DNA of 64,000 nucleotides from Notolepis coatsorum (lineage: Eukaryota; Chordata; Actinopteri; Aulopiformes; Paralepididae): contig OZ020601.1 in assembly GCA_963971535.1 (NCBI GenBank), forward strand, positions 15,780,140-15,844,139, in the 5' to 3' direction. Below the pieces are notes generated by a model. It saw only the letters and a program-made list of their open reading frames with translations, had not been told where the DNA came from and searched no databases. Below are positions 1 to 39,900 of the stretch, piece after piece. A program made the position numbers and the translations under genes. Numbering within the stretch: position 1 is the stretch's first letter; each line of letters begins with the position of its first letter.

Positions 1-529
1 ATATGCTGTCCTCTGGTCGAACATCCTCTTGAGCATAACGAATACTGTGCGACTGAGGCCCCGTCACTTCCACATTTCCCACACTCCCATGTTCTCCATT
101 TTCCTCCTCTGCAACCTCATGCTGCTGCATTCCAGTAGGCCTGTTATGAGCCTCTAACCGAGGTGTGTTTCCTTTGGTTACTGAAAACCAGGCATTAACA
201 TCGTTAATGAATCCATCTTTATGTTTATTGACCTTTGAGAACCAGTCATTTTGTTCTTGTTCATCATGTGGAATAAGAGGCATCAAATAGTTATGAAGTT
301 CATTAGCATTGTCAGATACTTGCATCAAAACGTCAAGTTGTGCTTTAACCAGTGCAACATTTTGCTCATTTTTCATGAGCTATTTGACAGAGGTTATCAG
401 ATGTTTTATTTCCTCCACTTTCCCTTTGCATTTCTTTTGGAGTGATTCGACTTTATTTGCAAGAGCTTTTGCAGTGAGAGTTATTTTTCTCTTTTCTTTG
501 TCCTGTTTCCCAACATTTGAACCACTCAT
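1..529 (-). pseudogene. gag-like retroelement fragment, N-terminal part
   Basis: Read on the minus strand from an ATG at 527-529, one frame stays open to the window edge except for a single TAG near 378-380. That makes about 175 codons. The predicted protein begins with a Lys/Glu-rich coiled-coil-like stretch and continues with a polar helical segment containing an NDWF motif. The style resembles the N-terminal gag-like protein of fish BEL/Pao or gypsy-type elements, but this is a judgement of style, not of a diagnostic motif. No zinc knuckle or protease is visible because the frame leaves the window. It is most likely a decayed element opposite in direction to the kinase gene. A small host gene is not excluded. 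Confidence 0.4.
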
Positions 530-1326
530 TTTGAATGCACAAGAAAGTTATCACAAGTTATGAGAATCCAATTCCAATATTCAATACATTTGCAAAACCC
601 GCCACATATATCAGCCACAGCAAGAGAGCAGTGCAGTGCAGCGCACGTTAATTGTTTGTTGTCACACACATGATAGAAGTTTGGCCCGGCGGGCCGCGCA
701 CACACATCCACAGCGTGTTCAGCAGCATAATAACAGTTTTCCACTCAGCGGTAGAACCAGCTCAAAATTGTTCCAAACGAACCAACATGGGTCCACACTG
801 CGCAACGGGTCGGGTTACATTACGGCAAATCCGTTGATGTATGCTGGCTCGGTCCGGTCCTTTGTGCGTGCGCGCGTTGCTCCTTTGCTCCTCGTCCAAT
901 AATGTCTGACTTATCGGGACCTTTCGTGGCTCCAATCCTTCGTTCAGTGTCTCGTTTTGCTGACAAATGTATGGCGACTGTCCAAACATACTGTAGTCAC
1001 CGAGAGACTAACACGGGGAAATAATGATACCTGCCAGACGCGCCGCTCGCCACATAATCACTGCTCTAGAATACTGTGTTTGGTTAGTTTATTGAAGTTA
1101 AAAACAGTTCATAATATAGTATCAAAAATAAAGTGAGTCACGGTTTGATTTATCATAGTGTAGCGTGCGTGCGGTCAGCAAAGTGTGACTTCCCCGTTCA
1201 CTCCCTCATCATTACCGTCCCAGAAACCCGCCGGTGAACAGCTGACTTTACTACTACGACACCACGTGACCCATTTGTGAATGATGTGACCCTAACAACC
1301 CGAGTTGTGTATACCTGTCACCAACA
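530..1326. other. No gene seen; possible flanking region of the gag-like element
   Basis: Only short chance frames are present. If the fragment at 1-529 is a minus-strand retroelement, this stretch would hold its leader or LTR. A minus-strand AATAAA lies near 1088-1093, but no TG...CA ends or target duplication could be fixed. The promoter and first non-coding exon of the kinase gene could also lie here or outside the window. Confidence 0.3.
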
Positions 1327-1728
1327 GTGGTGTATCATGGTGTATCATGGTGTATCATGGTGGTGTATCATGGTGTATATCATGGTGTATCATGGTGGTG
1401 TATCATGGTGGTGTATCATGGTGTATCATGGTGGTGTATCATGGTGTATCATGGTGGTGTATCATGGTGTATCATGGTGGTGTATCATGGTGGTGTATCA
1501 TGGTGTATCATGGTGGTGTATCATGGTGTATCATGGTGGTGTATCATGGTGGTGTATCATGGTGTATCATGGTGGTGTATCATGGTGTATCATGGTGGTG
1601 TATCATGGTGTATCATGGTGGTGTATCATGGTGGTGTATCATGGTGGTGTATCATGGTGGTGTATCATGGTGTATCATGGTGTATCATGGTGGTGTATCA
1701 TGGTGGTGTATCATGGTGGTGTGTCACT
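1327..1728 (+). repeat. Minisatellite with 9- and 12-bp units (gtatcatgg / gtatcatggtgg)
   Basis: About 400 bp of alternating units that differ only by one extra tgg. All three plus-strand frames stay open because both unit lengths are multiples of three, so the apparent proteins are artefacts. Confidence 0.95.
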
Positions 1729-1739
1729 ACAGTTGAAAC

Positions 1740-1890
1740 CATATAACTAGTGAACAAACCACTACAGTGTAGAACACAGAACTAGTGAACAAACCACTAC
1801 AGTGTAAAACACAGAACTAGTGAACAAACAACTACAGTGTAGAACACAGAACTAGTGAACAAACCACTACAGTGTAGAACAAAACTAGGC
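1740..1890. repeat. About 44-bp tandem repeat, 4 copies
   Basis: Units contain actagtgaacaaaccactac followed by agtgtagaacacag. It lies directly upstream of the first coding exon of the kinase gene. Confidence 0.85.
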
Positions 1891-1958
1891 AGCCTTCAAT
1901 GTAATTTTGCATGAAATACATGTTTATTTGTTTCTTCATTCCACATTCCTCCCTGCAG

Positions 1959-29721
<27,763 letters not shown>

Positions 29722-29838
29722 TCGAAGTGTCAAAAGTAAAACTACACATTATATATGATTTCCTTGTATTTCAACACGTGGGAGCTGACCTCTGACCTCT
29801 GACTACTTCAGGCTTGAACTTTGAAAGTGCATAATTTC

Positions 29839-31076
29839 TGTGTTTCACGCCATATCCGAATCACATGTGTAATAAAAAAAAATATATATTCTAACCAACA
29901 TAAATGGCATAGCCATACTCCCCTATTCAATAACAATGCACTCCTTATTGGAAAACAACCTATCAGATACCCCAAATGGGAAAAGCAGGGCATACATACA
30001 TTGGGAGATGTTTTCAACAAACAGGGTTTTTGTAGCTATCAAGATATACGTAACAAATTTAACCTCACCAGTTCCACATATTATTTCTACGCACAGTTAT
30101 TGGAATGTTTGAAGGTTCATGGAGTCCCATTAAAGATACCAATTGAGCACCACAGATATCACAAATTCTTCTATGAAAGAGAGACATCGAGAGGCTTTGT
30201 ATCTGACTTTTATCATCACTTACTAACGTCTTCGTATGGAATCCTTCCCCTAGACTCAGTCTGGAGGAGGAATATACCAGACCTGGAAGTAGATTTTGAT
30301 TGGCAAGAAGTCTGGGCAAACGTTTGAATTGCGTCACGCAACCCGGATCATCAACAAATTAATCTTAATTATATTCATAGGACATACCTGACTCCTATAA
30401 GATTGAACAGAATGGGACTTAGACAAGATTCTCTATGTTCCTTATGATGAGGGTACATTTATGCATATGTATTGGGATTGCCCACCTGTTAAGATATTCT
30501 GGGAAGAAGTAACCACGCAATTATCAGAATTTTTATTTCTGAACATACCTGTACAGCCCTCTGTATTGTTGTTGAATGATGTCTCTCAGTTAGCAGCCTC
30601 TATACAGCTAAAGAGACTAATTTTGTCCGGTCTCACAGCTGCTTAAAAGCTGATAGCATCACGATGGATTCAACCGGATAAAAATGTGCCGGAAGGTATG
30701 GGTTCTTACCTATCTCGATGTGATTTATCTAGAGATATCTACAGCAAGAATTTTAGGTGTCAGTGAAACCAGCATTGCAATCTGGTTAGAAGTGGTGGAG
30801 AGAATAAAGGTTAGCATATGAATTGTAATTCCTGGTTAGAAACGAATGAAAATGGATGGATTATCCAAGGGGGGTCCTGAGGGGAAGAGCGAGCAGGAGC
30901 GTATGTATTGTATTGGATTGCAAGTATTAGGTATATATCTCGTAAACTACATTTATATTGATTCAAATGGAATGTATAGTTCTGTGATTTACGTTGGATG
31001 TTTACTGTTAATGCTCGTGTGTCTAATTTTATGTTATGTTTAAAAAATACAAAAAAAATTAAAATACAAAAAAAAT
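29839..31076 (+). mobile_element. L1/Tx1-like LINE 3' end with 15-bp target duplication
   Basis: Frames at about 29821-30327 and 30461-30646 encode the C-terminal domain of a fish L1/Tx1-type ORF2 (WHSHTPLFNNNALLIGKQPI, GIHTLGDVF, HMYWDCPPVKIFWEEV), with frameshifts and stops. It ends in an A-rich tail. Flanking repeats aaagtgcataatttc at 29824-29838 and 31077-31091 show target-primed insertion. It begins about 115 bp after the dapk2 poly(A) signal. Confidence 0.85.
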
Positions 31077-31186
31077 AAAGTGCATAATTTCCATCAATCT
31101 ATCGCTTGTTTTCTATGCAAAAGATTTTTCTTCAAAGTAACTAGTTACTGCAGGGTTCTGTAATGGAGCAATAATATTTACACATA

Positions 31187-31409
31187 GGCCTTTCACACCG
31201 GCCGGAGCCGGTTCCCGAACGTAATGTCGAACCGGCCGGCGCGTTCACAGGGAATAATTGGTTCGGAACATGAAGGAGGCTTTAGTTCGGCCCTCTAAGA
31301 AAACACAGAGCACTGATTTTTCATGTTCCGAACCAATTATTCCCGGTGTGAACAAGCTGGCCAGTTCGAGATTATGTTCGGGAACCGGCTCCGGCCGGTG
31401 TGAAAGGCC
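31187..31409. mobile_element. Palindromic MITE flanked by TA
   Basis: The ends GGCCTTTCACACCGGCCGG and its complement are bordered by ta on both sides. Inner arms (ggaataattggttcggaaca and its complement) make most of the 223 bp a near-perfect hairpin. The superfamily is unresolved; Harbinger-like ends are possible. Confidence 0.75.
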
Positions 31410-31427
31410 TAACAGTGGCTCTGAAGG

Positions 31428-31795
31428 TAGAGTGGGCGGCACGGTGGTGCAGTGTCCTCACAGCAAGAAGGTCCTGGGTTCGAATCCCGCTTGGGGACCA
31501 GGTTGCCGGGTTGCCATCTCCTGGGCCTTGCTGTATGGAGTTTGCATGTTCTCCCTCGCAAGGGTTTCCCCTCCAGAAAAGAGATAAACCCAATGGAAAA
31601 ACATGCAGAACAGATCGCTAACGCTGCTCCCGGCTGCCCTTGGGGAGGAGGGACGACGGGATGGATCAAGCACAAAGAGGAATTTCATCGGCGACCCAAA
31701 AAAATGTGTGCGTCGCCCATCTATGTGTGTTCACTGCATGACAATGTTCTGTAGCAATGTGTGCTATAAATAAAATACTTCTTCTTCTAATCGGA
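31428..31795 (+). mobile_element. tRNA-derived SINE (second family)
   Basis: It starts with ggcggcacggtggtgcagtg and has box B in gggttcgaatcccg. The body contains gtttgcatgttctccc, and the tail is (CTT)n at about 31783. A further tRNA-like piece (aaggttcccggttcgaatcc) follows at 31795-31815. Confidence 0.7.
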
Positions 31796-31908
31796 AGGTT
31801 CCCGGTTCGAATCCCACAGTCTAAGGCCTGGCAGAAGAGACAGTGCATTGCCAGGCAGGAAGGGCAGATTGTTACAGAATTTTTATTATTTATTTGTATT
31901 ATTCTTTG

Positions 31909-33245
31909 TGTTACAAAGGATCAGATTAAACCGAATATATATATTTATTGATTGATATATATTGCATAGTATTTGTATATCGTTTGATATCCCTTGTATA
32001 TTCCTTGTACATATACACGGAATATCCCTTTAGCCTAGTACGGACCATGATGTTTCGTTCTCCTATTGGACAGCGGTCCACAGGCGCCAGGGCCATGCCT
32101 CCAGAGTCAGGTTCAAGGCCACCGTCAAGACATGTCTGTACATGCCCGGCCTTGCCCAGGGATACGAGACAGAAATGAGGTTGGCACTAGATTGTTCGCC
32201 GTGCATATAAATATGGCGCAGGTGAATACAGAAGTAGAGTTACCCAATAAGTTGAAGCCTCACCCACGATACTCCGTGCGGTGAAGTATGGCCTGTTTGG
32301 CCCCAAATAAGAGCATTGAGACCGCGTGCGAATTAATAACTGAATTGTCAGAGTTTGGCGCTATACCGTCGAGTGCGACATATTTCTATTAAGTCAGTAA
32401 TAGTCTATTTGTGTATAGTGTATCGTGCGGCTAAAGTTCTACAGTGACCAGCATCACCAACGCTTCCTCGTACCAGCTAGAGTGCTTATCCAGGCTGGGC
32501 TGCTTTCATGGCGCTTTCACCCGAGGAGACCTAGACGAGAACCGTGTGGACATGTACACTGGATTAATCTACCCGACGACTACATAGCCCTTTGCGGCTG
32601 GATTATATTTGTTTTGGTCCTGTGATTTATGGAGCGGAGAATCGCCGACGCCTACACGTGTGGGATTTACCCTGTGAGGAGCCACGTCGAGTCTGCGCCT
32701 CAGAGAGCCTGAGGCCGGCTAGCTTTCTTCACTGTGGAGCTACAGTCTACGGAGAACAGCTGTATTCGTCTGTGGATCAAGAGACTATTGCACCGTCTCC
32801 TGTACTTGGAGTCTCCTTAGTCATCGTTGACCAGACTCTCTACTACCGACAGATCCTCTACCCCTGCTGGCTTACAACCGGGGGGACCCTTCCAGTATCT
32901 CCCGCTATATATATTACTAGTGTACCATAGATATAATTCCCTAAGATTCAGGTTGTATAATTACCTCCTGCGTAACCAGAGAATGGACATTCATTATTGA
33001 TTTGCCTACGCACATTCCTTTGCCTTATAAGCGCATCCAAAGTAAAATAGAGAAGTATATTATGTACCTTTTGCTGCAATAAATACTTAATTACCACTTT
33101 GTGTGGAACCGATTCATTGTGGGAAGTGTTCATCATATTTATATATCATGTACTGTATGGCCAGTAATTAAAGTACATAAAGCGGTAGTGGTTTAATGAT
33201 ACCATACTTATCAATACAGTCAGGGAATTGTACCCCTCAGTTACA
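31909..33245 (+). mobile_element. 5' LTR of a BEL/Pao retrotransposon
   Basis: It starts TGTTACAAAGGATCAG and ends CCCCTCAGTTACA. A TATA-like tataaatatgg lies at about 32206 and AATAAA near 33079. The adjacent attggtccttcgagccgga is the likely primer-binding region. It is homologous to the solo LTR at 2838-4271. No matching 3' LTR is found downstream in the window. Confidence 0.85.
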
Positions 33246-33313
33246 ATTGGTCCTTCGAGCCGGATGGTAACTAGTGTAATATTAATATAGTGGTATTAAT
33301 ATTGACATGGCCT

Positions 33314-36300
33314 ATGATGAACACTCCACAAAACAGTTCTCCTAAAGTAGATCGCCCGCAGCGTAGACGGCAGACACCTCAGTACTTAGAGGATTACGTT
33401 GCCAATATACTACCTAGCTTTCTACAGACGGTAAACGCGGAAAAAGTAGATAGTAAAATTATGTCCGACCCTATCGACCAGGCTACCCCGCCAATAGAGG
33501 CCCTAGTGGGTTCTAACGTAACTGACCAAGCTCACGGTAGGGACCAGGAGGGACCCGACATGACTTTACCCCCCGCCAAGACCGAAGAAGTAGTCCCCGG
33601 AGAGCTCCAGGATAAAGACAGCTCTCCAGGGATGGAACTCTACCCGCTACAAGAAGAGGAGAGCACCCCGGAGATGGATCTCCAGGACTCGCCACAGGAG
33701 AACAGATCTCCAACGAGTACTGCCAGGAGCGGATCACCTCAACCAGCGTCTTCCCCCAGCGAGGCGGACAAGATGCTGGCACAGGCATTCCTCGCCAGCC
33801 TAGCAGCCTCAACAGAGCGCGATCGACTCCAAGCACAGACGCTTAGTGAGCGCGAACATTCTTCCATGGAAAGAGAACGCCTTCAGGCGCAGCAACGGAG
33901 CGACGAAGATCGTATACGTCTAGAGATTAGACGCCTTCAGACGGAAGAGAATATGGTAAGGGACCGGGCCGAAGCCCAGCGCGCCACCGCCGAAGCCCAG
34001 CGCGCCGCTGCCGGTGCCCAAAGAGAAGCAGAGCGCGACCTCGCTCTCACCAAGCGCGAAGCCGAGCGCGACCGATTACAAGCGCAGATAATGGAGCAGC
34101 TGATCACCAGGGCAACACCCCCTCCCTCCGCACGGGGTTCCAGGGCCTCGTCAAGACAAGGGTCAAGGGCACCCTCCCCTACCCGATCAAGCGACCCTGA
34201 GCCCGACCACCAGAGAGAGCCTATACCCCCCTCCGAACCCCTTCCCCGACCGGTCCAAGTGAGACCCAGCTACAAGGAAGAAACGGTCTACACCGCGGAG
34301 AGGCTAAATAGACGACTACAGGATCTAGAGGACCTGCCAGAGGAAGAAGAAGAGGGAGAGGAGGAGAGTCAAGCCCGACAGCAGCACAGTACTCCACAGG
34401 ACCAGGAGGTCCAGTACAGCCCAGGCTCTACCCCCGCGGCTCTGCGCTACAGACCCCCGACTCAATTCACGGGTGAGCTTGACGCACGACCAGCCCCGAG
34501 GAACAGCACCTGGATACGCGGGCCATGGTACCCAGCAGGTACCAGCCCACCAAGAGGCGTAAGAGGAGACTCGCCTAGGAGGCCTCTCTTCCAACGCTCA
34601 CCGATGTGCCAGCCATCCATGGCATCATACATTGGCACACCGACGTTTCCGGACTTCACCCACGAGAACAGAGCACAGTACACGGAGCTACGAATGTGCT
34701 TAGAGACAATGATGTCCGATGTAGCTGATGAACCGTACAAGTATGCTATCCTACTGAAGCACCTCAAGGTGCCCCGAGCGCACAATATAGCGCTGGCCTA
34801 TGCCACCTCTACTACCCCATACACAGCGGCTCTAGCAGCACTCGACCAAAGATATGGACGCATATGGGACTATGTAATACAAGAGATAAGGCATATTGAC
34901 CGCCTACCCCCAGCCACAGACAATCGCTCACTAGATGACCTGTCTATCAAGGTACAATCCCTGGTAGGGATGCTGGGGGCGCAAAGAGAAAAGGGTATGC
35001 ACGAACTGTACGCAAACTCTAATGTCGAGAGGATTTTAGAGAAGCTTCCGCCCGCCCGACAAGAGCGCTTCAGGCGGCAAAGAGACCACCGTGATCCTAA
35101 CGGTCCCGAGCCATCCCTCCTAGACCTAGCCGACTTCCTGGCGAGAGAAGTCAACAGCCTACGGTTGGATACGTTCATGCGGAGCACCCCAAGCTCCAGA
35201 GAGGGACCTAGGAGAGCAAACGATGGCCGAAGATTGGTGACCGTCATGCACCAATCAGAATCAGTACCGAGCAGCAAGAACCACAGTACCCCCTCGATGA
35301 AAGAGAAGTGGAAGATGGTGTGCCCGTACTGCGAAAAGGAACACTGGTTGTCACAATGTGACACGTTCAAGAAGATGACCGCCGACGAGGTGAGTCAATG
35401 GATAAAGTCCAACCGACGCTGTTACCGATGTGCGCGCAGTCACATGGCAGCCGATTGCCGCTTAAAGAAGAGGTGTAGTCGGTGTGACGGAGCCCACCTA
35501 GATGTCCTACACGACAGTAACAGAAGAAAGCCTGCACCCTCAAGCAGCACAAAGGCAAGTGTTATGTACATTGACCCCGCCAGCAGCGGGGGCGCCCGGG
35601 TGCTCTTAAAGGTGGTCCGCGTAACACTGAGTTACCAAGATAAGGTCATGGACACTTACGCCGTCCTTGACGACGGGTCAGAGAAGACCCTTCTCCTCGC
35701 GTCCGCTGCGGCCCAGCTGGGGCTGCGGGGGAGCGAAAACCAGATGACGATTCGGACAATAAGAAGAGATCTAAAGACGATAAAGGGCGAGAATGTCTCC
35801 TTCACTATCGCAGCAAGCGGGCAGCCAGAGAGACGGTATAGGATTACTAACGCTTTCACCAGCCAAGAAATAGGCCTGTCGCAGTACACCTACCCCATCG
35901 CCAAGCTGATGGATAAATATGTGCACCTGCGTCAACTACCTATACCGCTCATAGACGGTGCCACCCCGACCCTGCTGATAGGCTCCGACCATGCAGACCT
36001 CATCGTCCCGATTGACCGGGTCCACACAGGGCCCAGAGGCTGTCCTGCAGCAGTCGAGACCCGCCTAGGATGGACATTACAAGGCCCCCTCGCTAAGTCT
36101 CTTAACCGAACAGCAGCCACTAACTGCCTCCACTCCAGAGTGACAGAAGAAGACACCACCCTCCTACAGCATGTCGAGAGGCTATGGACACTAGAGACAA
36201 TGCCCTTTAAGAACGAAAAGAAAGACATTCGTTCCAAGGAAGACATTTACGCTATAGCCCTCCTCGAGCAGGGGACAAAGAGAGTCAAAGTCAACGGAGT

Positions 36301-36886
36301 GATGAGATACGCAACTCCACTCCTGAGGCGAGAGGGTATGCCTACCTTCCACGCCCCAAAATAAACGACGGAGCGGTATCTATTGAACACAGAGCGGCGC
36401 CTAGCCAGAGACCCCGCTCAAGAGACGGTGTACCGCGCTGAGATTAACAAGCTAATCACAGCGGGACACATAAAGAAAATTGACATTAAAGAGGCCGATC
36501 AGACGACCGAATCATGGTACGTGCCGCACCACAAAGTCCACCACAACGGCAAGGATCGTATTGTGTTCAACTGCAGCTACCAGATCGGATCACAAAATCT
36601 GAATAAAGAGCTCTTGCCCGGCCCAACACTCGGCCCCTCTCTACTAGGCGTGTTACTACGTTTCCGCCAAGACAAGGTGGCCATCAGCGGCGACATCAAA
36701 GGGATGTTCCTGCAGGTGAGACTAGTGGAGGAGGACAAGCCCCTGCTGCGGTTCCTATGGAGAGAGAGGATCGGGGATGAGCAACCAGCCATCTATCAAT
36801 GGGAAGTCCTCCCTTTCGGAACCACATGCAGCCCATGCTGTGCTACGTTTGCACTGCAAAAGCACGTCGCACAGTTCTACAGGTAG
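33314..36886 (+). pseudogene. BEL/Pao gag-protease-partial reverse transcriptase
   Basis: The first Met codons in frame are at 33314 and 33317. The long frame to 36364 encodes an acidic, Arg/Glu-rich coiled-coil region (about residues 150-260), a gag core (YIGTPTFPDF..., LKHLKVPRAHNIALAYA), three zinc knuckles (CPYCEKEHWLSQC at about 669, CYRCARSHMAADC, CSRCDGAHLDVLH) and an aspartic protease motif VLDDGSEKTLL at about 783. An in-frame TAA at 36362-36364 separates it from the RT start in the same frame (DRIVFNCSYQIGSQNLN, AISGDIKGMFLQVRL, LPFGTTCSPCCATF). The RT ends at 36886 where a 24-bp minisatellite begins. The YxDD motif, RNase H, integrase and 3' LTR are missing, so it is a truncated element. 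Confidence 0.88.
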
Positions 36887-36904
36887 TTTTGACAGCAGGC
36901 CTAC

Positions 36905-39900
36905 TGTTATGGTTTGTAACCGACCCCAATCGCACAACACAAGACAGGTATGAGAGTAAGCCAAGAACTGGGCATTTATTGAAAACACACAGAAACGGCA
37001 CTGTCCCTTTAAGGGAGAACACAAATTACTGGATAACAAGAAGGGAAAAGGCACAGTGCCTTTAAGAGGCGAGCTGGCTAAGGGGAAGGCTAAGGGAAGG
37101 CTAACGGAAAACAGGGCCGGGGCAAGGGACTAGGCAGGAAAAGGGAGGACAAGGAGGACTGGACAGGGAGGACTAGGAGGACTAGAGAGGGGAGATAGGG
37201 ACAGAGGCCCGCGGAGGCGGGCTGGGGACAGGGAGGACTAGGAGGACTAGAGAGGGGAGATAGGGACAGGGTAAGGCCTTGGAACAGGGCGAGGGCTGGA
37301 GCTGCATACTGGGACAGAGAAAACAGAACAGGCCTGGGATAAAGCATTAATGAAATGTTGCTGCTCTGCAGCTTCTCCCGGGATGGTTAGTCTGGGGAAG
37401 CAGACGATGACGTCAGAGCCGCTCTGCAGACTTCTCTCGGCAGAATCTCCGAGGTGGTAACGGGACCGAGAGGGAGAGAGGGAGCGGGTTAACTCGGAGT
37501 ACAATAGGGAACAGAGCAGGTGACAGGAGAGGTGACTTGTCCCAAAAACAGAGTAATCCAAGTGACAGAATCTTCGGTGTATATAAACACTGTGAGCGAA
37601 GTCCCAAAATACAAATCCAAGTGAATAATATCTTCGGTGTGTAAACACACAGTGAGCGATGTTAAGGCCAAAATATTATCCCAATGAAACAATCCAAAAA
37701 GGCTGAACGCTGGGTGAGTGACTGTCTGATAAAAAGCAGGAAATCTTCAGTGTTATATAAACACACGAAAAACGGATAGGATCAAAGACAGTCATAAAAA
37801 CTCACCCAGGCGCTGTGCGTAAAGAGCGTTGGAACAAAACGGAGCGAGCGCGTCGCCACTGGAAACGGGTGTCCAAGCGGAGGTCTGAGTGGTGCGCGAC
37901 TGCTTGGAGTAAGCGCCGGTACGGAGGGCGCATCTGGCGCGGAGGTCTGAGTGGTGCGCGACTGCTTGGAGTACGCGCCGGTACGGAGGGCGCATCTGGC
38001 GCGGAGGTCTGAGTGGTGCGCGACTGCTTAGTGTACGCGCCGGTACGGAGGGCGCATCTGGCGCGGAGGTCTGAGGGGTGCGCGTCTGCTTGGAGTACGC
38101 GCCGGTACGGAGGACGCATCTGGAGTGCGTCTGAATGCGCGTCAGGAGTGAAGAGCGCGTCTGCGCGGAAGAGCGCGCCGGCTCGGAGAGACGCATCCTC
38201 CCGTAGAGTATTAGGAAGCGATGCGCGTCTGGAGTGAAGAGCGCGTCTGCTGCGCGGAGGTCTGGATGCGCGTCTGGGCGTCTGCTGCGCGGAGGTCTGG
38301 ATGCGCGTCAGGACGTCTGCTGCGCGGAGGTCTGAAGTGGAACACTGGGATACCTCCCGTGGAAGTTTAGAGAGCGCAGTCCAGTGTCTCCCTCAGGCAA
38401 CGGCGACAGGAGGCGAAGGCTGGAGCGCATCTCACGCCGGAGATGAAAACAGCATAAACAGACAGAGGACCTCCCGAAGGAGTCTTGGTGATAGAGAATA
38501 TGATACGGAATAATACGGCACGACCCGACAAGGGACAGAGGGGAAGAGCGAGGTACTTAAAGCCCACAGGGGAACTAATTAGAATAAACATCAGGTGCGT
38601 GAAGGTAATTGATACTTGAACTAAAAGTGTGTGTTCGGCACCAGACCAATCAAACACATAATGACAGGTAGTCCAAGGGTGTGGCTGCTGAGAGCAAACG
38701 AACGCGAGGGTGGGGGCTAGTGAGGTGAGGAGAATGCAATAGATTAACAGTAGGCTTAAAGGAACAGAGCGAGTAGGTGAGCAACGGGCTTAAAGGAACA
38801 GAGCGAGTAGGTGAGCAGCGGACAAAACCTCACAGTACCCCCCCCTCCACGGGAGCCACCCGGCGACCCAAAAATACAGACAGAGTGGCAGGGGACAAAA
38901 CAAGGCAACAAACAAAAAGTACTGGGCCAAGCCAGCAGGGGAAGCCACAACAAAAGTGGGGCCAGCGACTGGGGCAGGGTAGCCGAGGGGTAACTAGGGA
39001 AGCCGAGGGGCAACAAGAGGAGCTGAGGGGTAACCAGGGTAGCCGAGGGGTAACTAGAGTAGCTGAGGGGTAACCATGGTAGGGTAGCTGAGGGGTAACC
39101 AGAGGAGCTGAGGGGTAACGAGAGGAGCTGAGGGGCAACCAGAGGAGCTGAGGGGTAACTGCCAGGGCACTGATAGCTACAGGGCCTATGCTAGCAGTAA
39201 TGCAACATCAACATAGAGGCTGCGCTAGCTGCCGGAGCTAGGCTGGCAGACAGGGCTGGAACAGGGGCACTGGAGAGGGGAACAGGGAAGGGGCTAGCAG
39301 AGGGAAAGGGTAGCTGCCAAGGCACTGATAGCTACAGGGCCTATGCTAGCTGTACTGCTACATTAACATAGAGGCTGCGCTAGCTGCCGGAGCTAGGCTA
39401 GCAGACAGGGCTGGAACAGGGGCACTGGAGAGGGGAACAGGGAAGGGGCTAGCAGAGGGAAAGGGTAGCTGCCAGGGCACTGATAGCTACAGGGCCTATG
39501 CTAGCTGTACTGCTACATTAACATAGAGGCTGCGCTAGCTGCCGGAGCTAGGCTGGCAGACAGGGCTGGACCAGCATGAGAGAACAAGCTAGCTGGAAGG
39601 ACAGTCCTAGCTGTGGGGAACTGACCTTGCTAGCTGAAGGGGCAGTCCTAGCAGTGAGAGAAAACTGACCCTGCTAGCTGAAGGGGCAGTCCTAGCAGTG
39701 GGAGCAAACTGACCTTGCTAGCTGAAAGGGCAGTCCTAGCAGTGGGAGAAAACTGACCTTGCTAGCTGAAGGGGCAGTCCTAGCAGTGGGAGAAAACTGA
39801 CCTTGCTAGCTGAAGGGGCAGTCCTAGCAGTGGGGCAAACTGACCTTGCTAGCTGAAGCGGCAGTCCTAGCAGTGTGAGAAAACGTACCTTGCTAGCTGA

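Noticed and set aside
1277-1750. Three overlapping plus-strand frames of up to 157 codons
   Set aside because: They arise from a 9/12-bp minisatellite that has no stop in any plus frame.
31428-31820. tRNA gene
   Set aside because: Box A and box B are present but no full cloverleaf fits, and SINE body sequence follows directly.
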